Assembly (NCBI GenBank): GCA_036429605.1
Contig: JAVFKD010000004.1
Location: forward strand, 4,030,001 to 4,094,000
From: Cladobotryum mycophilum
Taxonomy: Eukaryota > Ascomycota > Sordariomycetes > Hypocreales > Hypocreaceae
Direction of reading: 5' to 3'
Length of the DNA stretch: 64,000 nt
In this document: positions 11,601 through 23,301 of the stretch, piece after piece
How the letters are laid out: the number at the start of each line of letters is the position of its first letter
Numbering within the stretch: the stretch's first letter is position 1
Notes under the pieces: model-generated
Told to the model about the DNA's origin: nothing
What the model saw: only the letters and a program-made list of their open reading frames with translations
Database searches by the model: none
Position numbers and translations under genes: made by a program

Positions 11601-14600
11601 GTCATACAGCGAATCGCTCCTGAACTCATTTTTCCGCCTCGTGCAATCGGACGTGAAGATGAGCTCCGCATATCAAATTTTATACGAACAGGAAAGAAGA
11701 TTTTATAGTTTTACGAGGAACTCGCCCTTTAAAAGCACACCGCCTTTGCAAATATTTGCTTCTCTTGGTTTCCCCAAGCTCGTGCGGCTGCTGCTGGACA
11801 AGGGAGCTGATGTCAACGCCCGTGGGGGTGTACGAAAACGTTGTGATGGCAGCAATCCACAGCCAAAATGCAGAGGTGGTGGAAGAGATACTTTCATCGC
11901 CATCTCTGGGTATCGCCATCACCGAATCGATGCTGTGCCAGCTGATAGCAATCTGGCGTGGAGACCCAGAAGGTCTCGACCTGATGTTGAGACAAGGCGG
12001 CCGCGTAACCGCAGAAATGCTGATGGCATCTATCCCGCATAAAAATGATACAGAGCCTCTGAAACTGTTGTTAGAAAGAGGTGGCCAAGTAAACGAAAAA
12101 GTCGTGATTCAAGCCGCGAGACGGGCAAGTGAGAAATATCTAGATCTACTACTTAGAAATGGGGGTACCGTCACAGAAGCAGTGGTGGACTTTGCAGCGA
12201 CCACACTTCGTTGCCCAAACTTGGAATTTCTGGTTCGAAGAGGAGGTAGAGTCACTGAAGGGGTCATAATATGGAGTTTGCAGTACGGCGTGACGAAAGA
12301 GACATTAAAGCTTATGCTGAGCTCCAATGAGTCGATTGTTATCAGCGAGAGTATCGTCTCAATCGCCGCAAGTTGCGCGAAGGACATATCTTGCCTACAA
12401 TTCCTAGTAGAAAAGGGGGCATGGCTGTTACTGAAGAACTTCTTATCGCTGCTGCTTCAAACTCGCGCGGCGTACATTGCCTCGATTTTCTTCTCAAAAA
12501 AGACCATGATGCTCCCATTACCAGAGCTGTACTCGAGCAGGCCCTGAAAAACCCTTACATAGAGGAATGTTTGATGTTGATCTTGGATCGAGGTGGCCAG
12601 ATCACGGAATCAATGATGATCTCTGCAGCGAGAAACGGGAAGAACCCGAAACGATTGCTCCAAATACTGCTGAGACGAGGAGGAAAAATAACCAGCCATG
12701 TTATGTTCAGCGCGGCAGAAGTTCTGTATCACTTGGGCGCTCTTGAGTACTTGGTGGGTGAAGGCGGTCTCGTAAACGAAGGCACAATGGAAAGGGCGCT
12801 CAATAGCCCTCATGTGAGCGAAGTTCTCAAGCGGTTCTTAGAGACTGGAGCCCCAGTAACTGAGAGGATAGTGGTAGCTGCTGTACGATCCTCGTTCGCG
12901 GTAGTCGAGTTGATGCTTGAATCCGGCGGCCAGGTAACTCAAGCCGTGCTAATCGAGGCCGCTTCGAATGCCGACAGGAAAACACTTGAATTATTGATGG
13001 GTAAAGGTGTCGATTTGACTGAGGAGATGATGTTAGCAGCAGCTCGCAACAGGAGCTGTGTTGAGGTCGTGGATCTCTTCTTAAAGAACGGTGGAAAAGT
13101 GACAAAGAAATTGATGATGGCTGCAGCAGGGTGTTCCGTTGAGCTGCTGAGATTCTTGCTACAATGCCCCCAGGATGTCGACATTTGCGAGGACGTGTTG
13201 GTGGAAGCAATAGGAAACGAGCGTGGAACAGATGCGCTTAAGCTTCTCCTCACGTCAGGGCACATACCCGTCACTGAGGCGATGGTCGTAAAGGCAGCGC
13301 AAAGCGAGGATGCAACAGACGTCCTCACAATACTCCTAAGAAAAGGGGGTCCGATCACCGACAATGTCGTAGTGGCAGCAGCGGAAAACAAAAGAATGGG
13401 GGCGCTCAGCTTGCTTTTGGAATTTGATAGCACCATCCCCATCAGCGAGAAAGTCGTAATTGCTGCTGCAGGGAATATGATTGGTATAGAAATGCTCGAG
13501 CTCATCGCTATGAATGGACACTACCTGCCAGTTTCCGAAAAGAGCGTGCTGGCAGCTGCGGGAAATCGTGATAGAGAAGCGGCGCTGGAACTTCTTCTCG
13601 AGACTAATGAGTCGATTCCAATAACTGAGCAGATGCTTATACGAGCAGTCCAAACTGGTAATACGTTCTCTCATGATCTCACCTCCAACCTTAAACTGCT
13701 TCTTTCCAAAGGCGGAGAGGTGACAGAGGCAGTGGTGATCGCTGCCTTGAATCAAGGGTTCTGGGATACAGAGATGCTAGGCGTTTTAATCACACATAAC
13801 TCCCGGATCGAACTTACTGAAGAAATCATGCTAGCCGCCGTGAGAAACGACGATGGCGCAAAACATTTAAAGTATCTCCTCGATTTCTGCAAGACCCCCC
13901 GCATCACTGAGGCAATGTTGATCGGGGCAGCAGAACAGAGGAACGGGCATGTCTACCTCGAGCAACTTCTAAATGTCAGCGGTAACGTCACCGAGCCAGT
14001 GTTCCTTGCCGCTGCAGAAAACTTTAGAGATGTAGATGCGTTAGAGTACCTGTTCTCCACGCATCCCATGCCAGTTACTGAAAACATGCTGTTGGCAGCC
14101 GCCGCAGCAAGCGCAACGCCGGGGTTGGAAGCCGTACATGGACTAGTAGACAATACACCTCTTCGGACCCATACACTGAGGTCAACGACAACGCTGGTAT
14201 TTCTGCTTGAAAGGGCCTCAGCCGTATTGATCACTGAAGCAATAGTGGTCAACGCCGCTCGCAGTATGGAATGGGAATGTGCTTTTGATGCGCTGTTTAG
14301 TGTCAGCAGTGATCTGCCAATTACCGAGCCAGTTCTTAGTGCAGCAGCTGAGAACTGCGGCACGCTTCTTGAACTTTTGTTCAACAAGTCCCAAAGCGCT
14401 AAGGAGATAGTTGTTACCGAAAGGATGCTATTAGGTGCTGCATTCAGTTGGGAAGGAAAACATTCTTTGGTGTTTCTACACAAAGTTGAGAGCACCATTG
14501 AGTATACCGAAAAGGTCATGGTAGGAGCTAGTTGGAACCCAAGGGGGAGGGAACATTTGCAGTTTCTCATAGCAATGGGAGGTCAGATAACCGAAACGGT

Positions 14601-15063
14601 CATGGTAGCTGCCGCACTGAGTACCCACGGGAAAGAGAGTCTCCAGCTTCTTTTAGGTTGCGGGGGACAAATCACGGAGACGGTGATGATTGCCGCGGCG
14701 TGGAACCCGGGTCTACATGCCAAAGCGACATCACCATTGGAATTCCTCATGTCAAGAGGCGGTATTGTCAACGAAAAGGTAGTGCGGGCGGCAGCAATGA
14801 ACCCCGGTGGAGGAGTGAACCTCGAGTTTCTAATGAACCAGACTGAGCATAGGATGAGCAGAAATGCTGAGATCAGCGACACGGAGAGTGTAGAGTTCCT
14901 AATGAGCCAATTGAACCCGAGTACGCGACAGACGCTGCAACAAGTGGCGAGGGAGTTTCGATGGCCAGAGGACAAGGAAATTCCACAGAGATTAAGTAAG
15001 TTTTTTGGTGACAAGATTGCCGCCGTTGTTATTCGAAAGGTAGAAATAGATAGGAGGACCTAG
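8657..15063 (+). CDS. NLR/STAND protein: lipase-like domain, NACHT, ankyrin-like repeats
   Basis: Seven exons are inferred: 8657-9063, 9112-9337, 9395-9454, 9518-9811, 9868-10075, 10122-10160 and 10211-15063. All introns are 46-63 bp and phase-consistent. The product is about 2028 aa once two frame breaks (G5 runs at 11824-11828 and 12415-12419) are bridged. Residues about 135-395 form a SesB-like serine-hydrolase fold: VIAVTGLSGHAFGSW, then GHSLGC (Ser about 222) and FFGAPHAG. A NACHT domain follows, with Walker A GDPGSGKS (about 468-475) and Walker B VVDALDEC (about 573). From about residue 905 there is one canonical ankyrin unit (LVRLLLDKGADVNA), then about 34 repeats of 28-31 aa with consensus ITEavlxAAAxN...LxLLLxrGGx. 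In the family such proteins act in non-self recognition and heterokaryon incompatibility: repeats sense, NACHT oligomerises, and the N-terminus executes. Function here is inferred. The expected second Gly after GHSLG is Cys. Confidence 0.85.
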
Positions 15064-16269
15064 GCAGGTTATGTATTTGCAGCAATTATTTTATTTGACT
15101 CCAACCCTGTTTCAGACAATTCACGTGGATTCTATGATACTATTTAAGAAAGTTCAGAGCTTTCCACAAATAGAGGTATGTGCCTCCAAGTTTGACATGA
15201 GCAAACTGCAAAAGCTTGATGCGATCTCATGTTCTCCGCTACGTGTCTATGGCCGGCCGTATATAGAGGTTTGAGACTTTGATACGACACAGATCTATCG
15301 AAATTTGATCTTGGTGCAGGGGCGGGTTGGATGGAGATAACTACTACTATCCCGTTGGAAGTCAGTATTGAAGACTAGACCCTCTAAAAGTAATTTTCCC
15401 TCTTAAAATAGCATCTTATCAACCTATTTCTTAGTTTTCAGTGTAAGTTCTGTAAGGGTTACCATGATCCCTAAGCTACGTGTTCGCAGAACATGTTTTC
15501 CTTCAACTTACTCTAGCATTCCAAGCTATAAAAAAATAAAAAAAATAAAATAAAAAATAAAATAAATAAAAGTCATCAAGTAATCTTCATATTTTCCTCG
15601 TAAAAGTTTATAGCTCTAATGCTTCTTCAACTCTATTGTCGCATTCTCTGGGCCCCGCCCGATTGTCGCGCCTGTCCCTTTACGTTTCGGAAGCGGACAA
15701 AGCCGACTCCTCATTACGTAGAGCATCAACATCAATACTGTCGAGGAGCATTCGGCCTTGGTGAGCAAATTCAGATGACCACTTCTGTATATTAGTTATT
15801 GAAGTTCAGATTTGTAGACTGTGGGTAGCAGCACTGAAGCTCGTGCCGTAAGTAAAATCCGAGATCAAACTATTACACAATCATCATTCATCTCACCAAC
15901 CTTGGCATAGCCGATGGGGATACACAAGTTATCACATCGAAAGCCAACTGTTGAAATCGTCTTTCCTTCATTTCTACTTTAAACGCCGTAAAGTTACCAC
16001 TATTGCGACCTGTATGATTCCCCAAACGTCCCAATTCTCTAACCTCGTTACTCATGCTCCTTTTTTCGCACCATCCCAGAGTAAACATCATCAAACCAAT
16101 TTCGTCCGAAAAGTGTCCCAGAAAAAAGAGAGGAGTGTTATGCGTTGTTGCAAATGCCAAATCATGGATGCCCCATCTCATGTCCCAAGAACAAAGCTGT
16201 TTTTTTCTCTCCCTGAAAGCCACCCATGCGTAAAAGTGTTTGGACAAAGTAAATAGCCCAGTCATTTTT
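15064..16269. other. intergenic; A/T low-complexity tract
   Basis: No gene was recognised. An A-rich (AAAAT)n-like tract lies at about 15530-15571. The right part is the 3' flank of the minus-strand gene at 16270; short frames there have no features. Confidence 0.45.
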
Positions 16270-17666
16270 TCACCATTCAAACCCGAATTCAGTCTCCCTG
16301 ATGGTTGTGCCCTGTCCATCTTCGCTGGCGTACTCGATAATTTTGGAAGTAACTTCGCCGTTCGCAACAACGCCATCAATCTCTACTATGATTTCGCGTT
16401 CGATTCCTTGACTGTTGCGTCGAGGCCTGTTATCAGGCGAAAGGTGAGTTCGGCAGCTCTCGTAGACAGACTCCCCGTCATCGTGACCCGCCCGGTCGGT
16501 TACGTCGATGATTAGTTCTGTCAAGCAGCCAATATCGGCCTCTGGAATCTCAATGTCAATTCCGCCCTCGTTGCCAAAGTAATACTCGTAAGCCTCTCTA
16601 TCAATGGCAAGCTCAATCGCCGGAAGTTCATCAATATCGTCATCATCCTGAGCCATGTAAATCTCCAAGTCAACATCTTGGAATCCGTCGGGTCCACCAA
16701 CAATCTCAACGTCGTGAACGACATTTGTCGAGTCGAATTCGATACAGTATGGTTGAGGGTTGACAAAGTTATTCATCCAGACAGAGTCTTCAAGATCTTC
16801 ATCGTCGTCATCGCTGTCTGGAACGTAGTCTGAGTCAGAGGTAGAATCTGTCAGATTGAAATCGTAAGGCATCCAAGAGGGAATGTCGAATGAGTTCTCG
16901 TCGGAGATTTCGAGAGTCTCTGTACCTGACATGCCACAATCAACTTCATTCTGAGGTTCCGGCTCGATATTCTCGGGAACACGGTCGCCGGTCGCATCTG
17001 TCGCGGAGCCCTGGCTTTTGGAGCCTTGATCCGAGATAATATCCATGTCGTCTACCAAGCCAGCCACATCTTCAAAGCCCCTGAATTCAGGCCATGTCGC
17101 CAACAAGCCTTCTCCGATGACAACATGCCTCAAGTTGATACCAAGGTCTCGAGCTTCCTCCAGCCTGCGGTTCCCTTTCGTGATAATCTCCTTTCGAAGG
17201 AGATCCCCCAACTCTTGAGAGACTTCGAGGTCGAGCAAGCGACTCTGGATGATGGAGTGAAGCGACTCTTTTTCGGGATCCCAGCACATGCCTGGCCACG
17301 TTGGCAGGCAGTCGGCTCCAATCAGGATTTCAGCGAGAGCGACACCAGCTTCTTTCGCAACGTCCAGGCGAGCATTCGACTCCTGGTAAATGTAGGCTGC
17401 AAGATCTTCCGGTACCAGTTTCGTAGGCAAAGCGCTTTTAAGGAAATCGGAGAATGCAGCAATCTTGGCCATCGGATCCTCTACGTTTCGTGATTCTAGT
17501 TGTCAGTATGATGAATGGGGAACAGGTGGTAAACAGATTGCTAACCGTGAGAGTCCTGCACCTTCGGGCGCACCCGCCGCATTTTGCGAGGGTTGACGAG
17601 AGTGTTCTCTTCGTCCTCATCTGAAGAGATTTCAATGACAGATCTCTTGGTGGGAGTGGGAGTCAT
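16270..17666 (-). CDS. acidic protein with SUMO-interacting-type N-terminus, function unknown
   Basis: Two exons, 17546-17666 and 16270-17495, flank a 50-bp phase-1 intron (GTTAGC donor, ACTGAC branch, CTAG acceptor). The product is 448 aa. The start is the ATG at 17666 (MTPTPTKRSVIEISSDEDEE). The hydrophobic VIEI followed by SSDEDEE is the classical layout of a SUMO-interacting motif, and a basic patch (RKMRRVRPK) follows at about residues 27-35, a possible nuclear signal. The middle has two similar helical segments (SNARLDVAKEAGVALAEILI and NRRLEEARDLGINLRHVVIG), which look like an internal duplication, then a long Asp/Glu-rich low-complexity half (e.g. SDSDYVPDSDDDDEDLED). I do not recognise the family. 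A nuclear, SUMO-binding role is inference only. Confidence 0.75.
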
Positions 17667-18538
17667 GGTGAAGGTCGGTACTCAGGGAGGCGATGATCTC
17701 ATAAACTGGAAAAAGAAATATTAAATGAAGATAAAGCCTCTACTGGTACTAAAATGCAAAGTAATATCACCCAAAGGATGAAAATAATAAAAAAAGGGAA
17801 TAACTCCAATAAAACGAAAGAAAGAAATTGAGGAAAGGAGGAAAAGGTTAAAAGTGGAAGAAGGAAAAGAAATCCGTTTGCCATCAACGCCAGCCAGCCG
17901 CAAGTACGCGGGCCGAGCTAGTATTGTCGACGGCCTCCATTATTCAAAGCTTAAGCGCAATAGATGCGGTGAGCATTGTTTTCTTGCAGTGAATTTTACA
18001 AGGTTTATGGGTACTGTGATTGTATTGGCTTTTGGGCGCCTTAACAATCCATTGTTTGAACTGTCAACAGCCGTCAATAGTAAATCACCCCCCCCCCCCC
18101 TTTTTTTCCCCCTTCTCTTCGTTTGCTCTGCTGCCCTTTGACAAAACCATTATTCCATGCATATTTTATCAAATGTATGATAATGGGAATATCAATGGCA
18201 ATCTCAAAATGTGAGCCATACCGTGATAGCTCATTCGCTATCACCGCCTTTGCATACATGCACTCCATCACAACCATGATAAACATCAACTGATGGAGAC
18301 TCAACTGAGTGCCGGCATGACTGACCAACTAATTTGACTCTGTGAACGAAGATGCAAGAGAAGTGATAGCCATAGCTATTTAAGCCTAGAATTCTCCTCG
18401 TTCTTCTCGACTTCAAAACTCTTATACCCATCACCAAGCAACCCCTGAGCGTGTAAGCACAACCAAAGACCAAGCAGCTTCATACTCACGATCCAAAAAT
18501 CGCAACTTCCACAGCATCCATAGCGTTCCAAGAACAAC
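17667..18538. other. divergent intergenic region
   Basis: It separates the minus-strand acidic-protein gene from the plus-strand gene at 18539, so it should hold both promoters. It contains a C12T7 junction near 18088-18106 and A/G-rich text at 17700-17880. No gene was recognised. Confidence 0.5.
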
Positions 18539-19162
18539 ATGTCTTCAAACAGAGATATCATACGACGCAATACCACCTCTGTCAGTAATGGCCGGGCCAA
18601 TAGCTCCTCCGCCCACCACCCCCGTCGTCGTCGATCCACCCATACTACCTATGTGGCCGCCATGACGGGAGATTCGTACGCGATTTCACGCATGGAAGAC
18701 ACGTACGTCAGCGAAAGCGAATTCATCGACTGCATCAGGTACATCGAGGAACAAGAAGAGGAACTAGAACGCATCAAGGAGCGCAAAAGGAGACGAGAGC
18801 GGGATGAACAGCCCGAGTCCCCCGGCACGCTGAATCTCACTCTGGAGGCGTGCGGCCAAATCGCTGGGTACATGCGCGATAACTGCTGTCTCGATGACAG
18901 TGGCGATGAGACTGGCTTCGGCGTGGGCGATAGGATGGCGGGATTGACACCCGCTGCAGACACTTCCACGCAAGGCCCAGTGGTTCATCAACCTATGCGC
19001 TATGAACCCGTCGACTTCCCCAGCCAGCCAGAGCCCGAGGAATCGCTCATCAGATACGGGTCCACATCATCTAACCAGGCCACCCAAACTGAGGAGAGTA
19101 CACAATTGGTCAGGCGCAGTGGCAGGAGAGCCCCTTCGAGAGCCTCTTCCTCGCGTCATTGA
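18539..19162 (+). CDS. hypothetical protein with charged coiled coil
   Basis: A single-exon frame of 207 aa starts at ATG 18539, just after a CT/CA-rich leader (AACAACATG context). It has a Ser/Arg-rich N-terminus (HHPRRRRSTH), a predicted helix rich in Glu/Arg at about residues 59-90 (IEEQEEELERIKERKRRRER) that would form a coiled coil, then a Gly/Asp/Pro-rich disordered C-half ending in Ser/Arg. I recognise no domain. Composition and codon use resemble a real but lineage-restricted gene. No intron is needed. Confidence 0.55.
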   Translation: MSSNRDIIRRNTTSVSNGRANSSSAHHPRRRRSTHTTYVAAMTGDSYAISRMEDTYVSESEFIDCIRYIEEQEEELERIKERKRRRERDEQPESPGTLNLTLEACGQIAGYMRDNCCLDDSGDETGFGVGDRMAGLTPAADTSTQGPVVHQPMRYEPVDFPSQPEPEESLIRYGSTSSNQATQTEESTQLVRRSGRRAPSRASSSRH

Positions 19163-19507
19163 AGGGAAAACAAGCATTTTGAATAGCTCCCCGTCGTTTA
19201 TCACTGTCCCCTGCGACGTATAAAATATTCCTTAGTATGGTAAAGCAAGTTGTAGGCAATCAATAAATTTTATTCATTCCCAGTAATAGTATCCCTATGC
19301 GCCGTGCTTTTATAAACCATTTTGCCCTTGAACCTGAATTCTGTAAATGACTGGCTTTTGACCTCCGAGAGACTAAACTGTTAGCAAAGCAAACGAAAGC
19401 AGTGCGCGAAATACCAGACTAACCTGAGACTCCCATATATCTTTCCTGAAAGTGCCTTATGCTAGCCATACGTGTATGGTAGACGGACACCCATGCGCCC
19501 GCTCTCT
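19163..19507. other. convergent intergenic region
   Basis: It lies between the 3' ends of the hypothetical gene and the Alb1 gene. AATAAA-like text at 19262-19267 is a candidate polyadenylation signal for the plus-strand gene. Nothing else was seen. Confidence 0.45.
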
Positions 19508-19907
19508 TTACGCAATATCCTGCATCACCTCCTCCACAACACTCTTTTTCTCTCCAGTCGCAACCTCAGGAGCATCTACCATCTCATTAGCATCCCTTCC
19601 ATACCCAATCCCTCCCCCTCAAACCCAAACAAAACCTACCTTTCATCACCGCCTCCCCCTCAGCCTCCATCTTCCTCTTCATCGCATACCCCATCTTCTT
19701 CTCCAACTTCCTCGCCTTCTTGCTGCTAACCTTGGCCCTAGGTCCGCTATTCGGCAACAACCCGGGTCTCGCCCCGCGCGCGCTGTCCGCCTTGGAGATC
19801 TTGGTCCTGTTCTCCTCGGAGCGCTTCTGGCGCTGCTTCTTGGCCGAGGCGGCGCGCGCGGCGAGGCGGTTCTTGGATGGCCCGTTGGGGTTTTTTACGG
19901 ATGGCAT
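19508..19907 (-). CDS. ALB1: ribosome biogenesis protein Alb1
   Basis: Two exons, 19640-19907 and 19508-19575, flank a 64-bp phase-1 intron (GTAGGT donor, GCTAAT branch, GTAG acceptor). The product is 111 aa. The protein is small and very basic, starting MPSVKNPNGPSKNRLAARAA and carrying the signature SSKKARKLEKKMGYAMKRK. Both match the yeast Alb1 pattern (MPSKN start; SKKRAKKIER-x-YAxxRK core). Alb1 partners Arx1 on pre-60S particles during late nuclear and cytoplasmic maturation of the large ribosomal subunit. Exon 2 supplies a short acidic tail (DAPEVATGEKK..). It is shorter than yeast Alb1 (about 175 aa), as is usual in filamentous fungi. The start is unambiguous. Confidence 0.8.
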
Positions 19908-20364
19908 GGTGGCGACTGGGGTGGTTTTGGGGGTTTTGGTCGTCGATTGGGGAGAATTGAATTGGTGAAAGGGAAAAAAGTTGGAAATCTTGAAGCTTGA
20001 TTGTTTGAAGATCTGATGTTGAAAAAAAGATGCGCCCCACCAAAAAGTTAGCTGCTATTTTTGGATGGACCCTAGACACAGACCCCCACATTCCGTCACG
20101 CTCGACCATCTTCATCCTACCTACTCCTGAGTCCTGAGTCCTAACACTGGCACATTAATCACGGCCCAAATCAAATTTGATTTCATCTGTTTCATTTCCC
20201 ATTTATGATTTAGATCTAACTAGAGATTTTAAAGACTTAAACCCCAATGGCTCGTGATAGGCATTATCATGTCCCGATCAACCCATAACAACGCCATCCC
20301 TACCTGCAATACATATTAAGGAATTCGCTCTGTTATACATTCTCATCAAATCTTGAAGCCATGA
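19908..20364. other. intergenic, Alb1 promoter side
   Basis: It contains the Alb1 promoter and the 3' flank of the Ytp1-like gene. No further feature was recognised. Confidence 0.45.
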
Positions 20365-21946
20365 CTATGACTGGTTGTTGGCAGGCCTCCTTGATTCATT
20401 GCCATCTTCATGCAACATTCCCCGCCTCTCGTCGCCTTCATCGTCACTTGTAAGCCCCTCAAGCTCAAACTCATCAGCATCCCTAATTTGGCCAGCCTCC
20501 GCAGCATGTCCGTTCAAGCGTGTGTGTCCGTTGGCAAATCCCTTGGTGTTCAAAGGGGTTCAGACAAGCGGTCGTAGAGATGGATGAGCATGTTGGTGAA
20601 GAGGAAGACCAGGAAAGCAAGTGAGTAAAGAATAAGGATGTATGAGATGACATCCATGGCAGAGCTGTCAACCAGATGCATCTGCTCTTCCGTGGCGCCC
20701 ATGAATAGAAAGCCAGAAGCGTAGAGAAGCTATAAATTGTTAGCAGTGCCCCTTCAAAGGTCTGGGGATTACTTACGAAAACGGGAATAAACTGGAAGCT
20801 GTTCCATGTCCTGCCATCCTCTGTAAGCGACTGGTTGTCCTTCAGGACAAACGCGATTTCGATGATACGGGTGATGCCAGTCGCCATGAGCGTATATCCA
20901 AAAGTCGAATGCGTCATGGCGCTAACCATCAGCTCCTGAGGATGAGCAGACATGCCCCAGCCTGTCATGAAGATGACGAATCCAGGGATAAAGTTGCGCT
21001 TCGGGTTGCCATCTCGGTCCCTGCTCAGCCAGACACCAGCCAGGCCAGCGCACCACCAAATGACACCCATAGTCGTGTGCTGCCAGTCATTCTTAACCCA
21101 TGCAGTGCCCCAACGGTGCTCGGTAAAGGTGTTGACGCAACCCCATGCAGCAATGACGGCGCTGTCGAAAAACTCCTGGGAACGTCCAGTACGGCGAATC
21201 CAGACCTGGCCAGCAACCAGAACAATAGTCAAGAGAATGCCGTACCCAATAAAAGCGCCTCCCATGATGAAGTGAGCAGCGCATTGGCCAACATGATCGC
21301 CCTGGCAGAAACCAAGAGCAGTAATGCCACCAAACACCATCTGAGTCCAAGAAAGCACCGGCATCGCCTTGCCGATAATCGAGTGGCACGGCCGAATCAA
21401 CTTTCGGATCTTTCCATTAATACCCTTCTCCAAGTGAAGCTTCAGGTAGGCGCCAATCACAACCTGACCAACCAGAAGAAACTGAAGAATATGGGCGAAG
21501 CTAGCGTGTACGTTGTTGCCGATGAATTCTCGTCCCTTGTGCGCATGACCGAGGAAGAAGCCGAGAAGCGCAAGAGCTGAACCGAGAACTTGTGTGGGAA
21601 CGTGCCATCGTGACTTGGTCATCTATACCGGATATTTAGTGCAAAGTTGCGAAAGGATGTAGAATGCAGAACTTACACCAAAGACCATGCCGATGGGAAA
21701 GATGATGCCATATGCGAGCATCTGGATAAAGATGTGGATCCATAGTGTGGTGTCCTGCTCTTGTTAGCACCGGTGCTGACTTTTCGGGTTCGCATTACCG
21801 ACGATTGGCTCTATAGATACGGTTTCTCCCTGCGGGATGTTGGTTTCACCACCATGGTGATCGTGAGCGTAGGCCGTCCTTCCCAAGGCCGCGATGGATA
21901 GGAACAGGGCCAGCGCAGGCGACGCGGCCCTCTGTGTTAGCGCCAT
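20365..21946 (-). CDS. Ytp1-like multi-pass membrane protein
   Basis: Exons on the minus strand are 21946 to about 21821 (or 21799), 21677-21754, 20777-21622 and about 20365-20730. The start is ATG 21946, giving a signal peptide (MALTQRAASPALALFLSI) followed by HDHHGG, the His-rich lumenal start typical of Ytp1/DUF2427 proteins. A middle exon reads DTTLWIHIFIQMLAYGIIFP. The large exon (RWHVPTQVLGSALALLGFF, then CHSIIGKAMPVLSWTQMVFG) has about eight membrane segments. The exon-1 donor is uncertain: GTATCT at 21820 (66-bp intron, phase 0) or GTAATG at 21798. Introns at 21623-21676 and 20731-20776 have good signals. Unshifted, the last exon stops at 20550 (..LSEPL), but an adjacent frame continues with an acidic tail (EFELEGLTSDDEGDE) to 20365. 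A 1-base loss in the A3G4 run at 20552-20558 would join them. Molecular function is unknown in the family. Confidence 0.8.
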
Positions 21947-23301
21947 TGGCCAGAGCAAGTTGAATGCCGTATTGAAGCCGTATCGATTTCTACTTCGGTA
22001 TAGAGTAGTATCTGTAGAGAATGGACGGCAGAGTATGTCGGCCAGCAAGCAAAAGACAATGCAATGGATGGAGCTTGGTTGCGGCTCGATCGGAGATGAA
22101 AGGCCACGCACGAAGGGGATGCATTCATTCAGGGATCAGGAAGAATGACGGACATCCAAATGGGGACATGTCAGCGCACCGATGTTCTGCCGGTAATGGT
22201 TTCAGATCCCAAGCTCCCGTTTTAGCCAGTGACAGGCGGCGATTCGCTGTAGAGCGCGCTAAAACAGCCTAAAAAAGTCCCCGCAGTGGTCGGGAATGTA
22301 CCCGCAGCATAATAGTGGATGTGTCTACATATTTGATTCATTCATCCCATCCATAAGACTGGATCCATCAATACGAGCTTGAGCCTGCAGTTATTGTTGA
22401 TGCATCATGATGGATCACTTTGAGTGTCAAGTCTCTTATCAATTTGTTTATCAGAAAACGATTTTTAATAGGGCATTATTTTCATAATTAAACGCTAATA
22501 TTAGCAGACAAAGCCAACAAGTACCTCTCATGCAATCTTCTTCAGAAATGTAATTTGATTTCACAAGTACCTTATTGGTTAGCCTCGACGTCAATCAAGG
22601 ATTGCGAGGTTGTTGTTGGTTGAGTCCACATTTCAACGACAACAAGGCTGGGATCCGAGATGGTGGATTCGTATTATTAAGGGATGAACATTGAGAAGTT
22701 TTATCCTAAAGAAAATTTCATCGAAAAAAATCACGTTGTATTCGATCCAAGGGCACAGCGATAACATTCAACCTCTCAACAATGCATACCCACCAGGTGG
22801 CTGCGTACTAAGGCATCAACAATCATGGTTACTCATAATAGACAAGCTAGCATTGTCCAAGCGATGTGAGACAAGGAGCGGTATTTGATCCCTTGGGATT
22901 ACAGGATGTCAAAGTTCATCAACCAACTGGAATGCAATCCGGCATATTTCCAGGATACGCCGGGGTGGTTTGGCCAATGTCGATCCCTTAGGAGCCCATC
23001 AAACCCGGCAAGGCCGAAGCTTTTGAGCTTCTCAACTGGTCAGTGAAACTGCTTATCACCATTCACGAAAGTTCGTTGGTAGTAGCTTCTTCTTACAAGG
23101 AGGAGCACAGGTTCACCAAAGCATAAGTAGATGGTATCAGCGCTCGTTAAATGACGTCAATCCCTTTCTGTCCTATTCAATGCTCTTCTACAGATATCAG
23201 TTCGCTAAGATAAGCATCTCTACCCGCAACGACTTTTCACTTCCTCTCCTTCGCTTCCTTCCTTTTCTTCTCCTCCACCAATTCCCGCTTCATTTGCAAA
23301 G
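21947..23301. other. divergent intergenic region
   Basis: It holds the promoters of the Ytp1-like gene (minus) and the secreted-protein gene (plus). The last 100 bases are C/T-rich, like a fungal core promoter or 5' leader. No gene or RNA was recognised. Confidence 0.5.

Noticed and set aside
12939..13505. Antisense frames across the NLR repeats
   Set aside because: Shadow of the repeat array; no splice signals or motifs.
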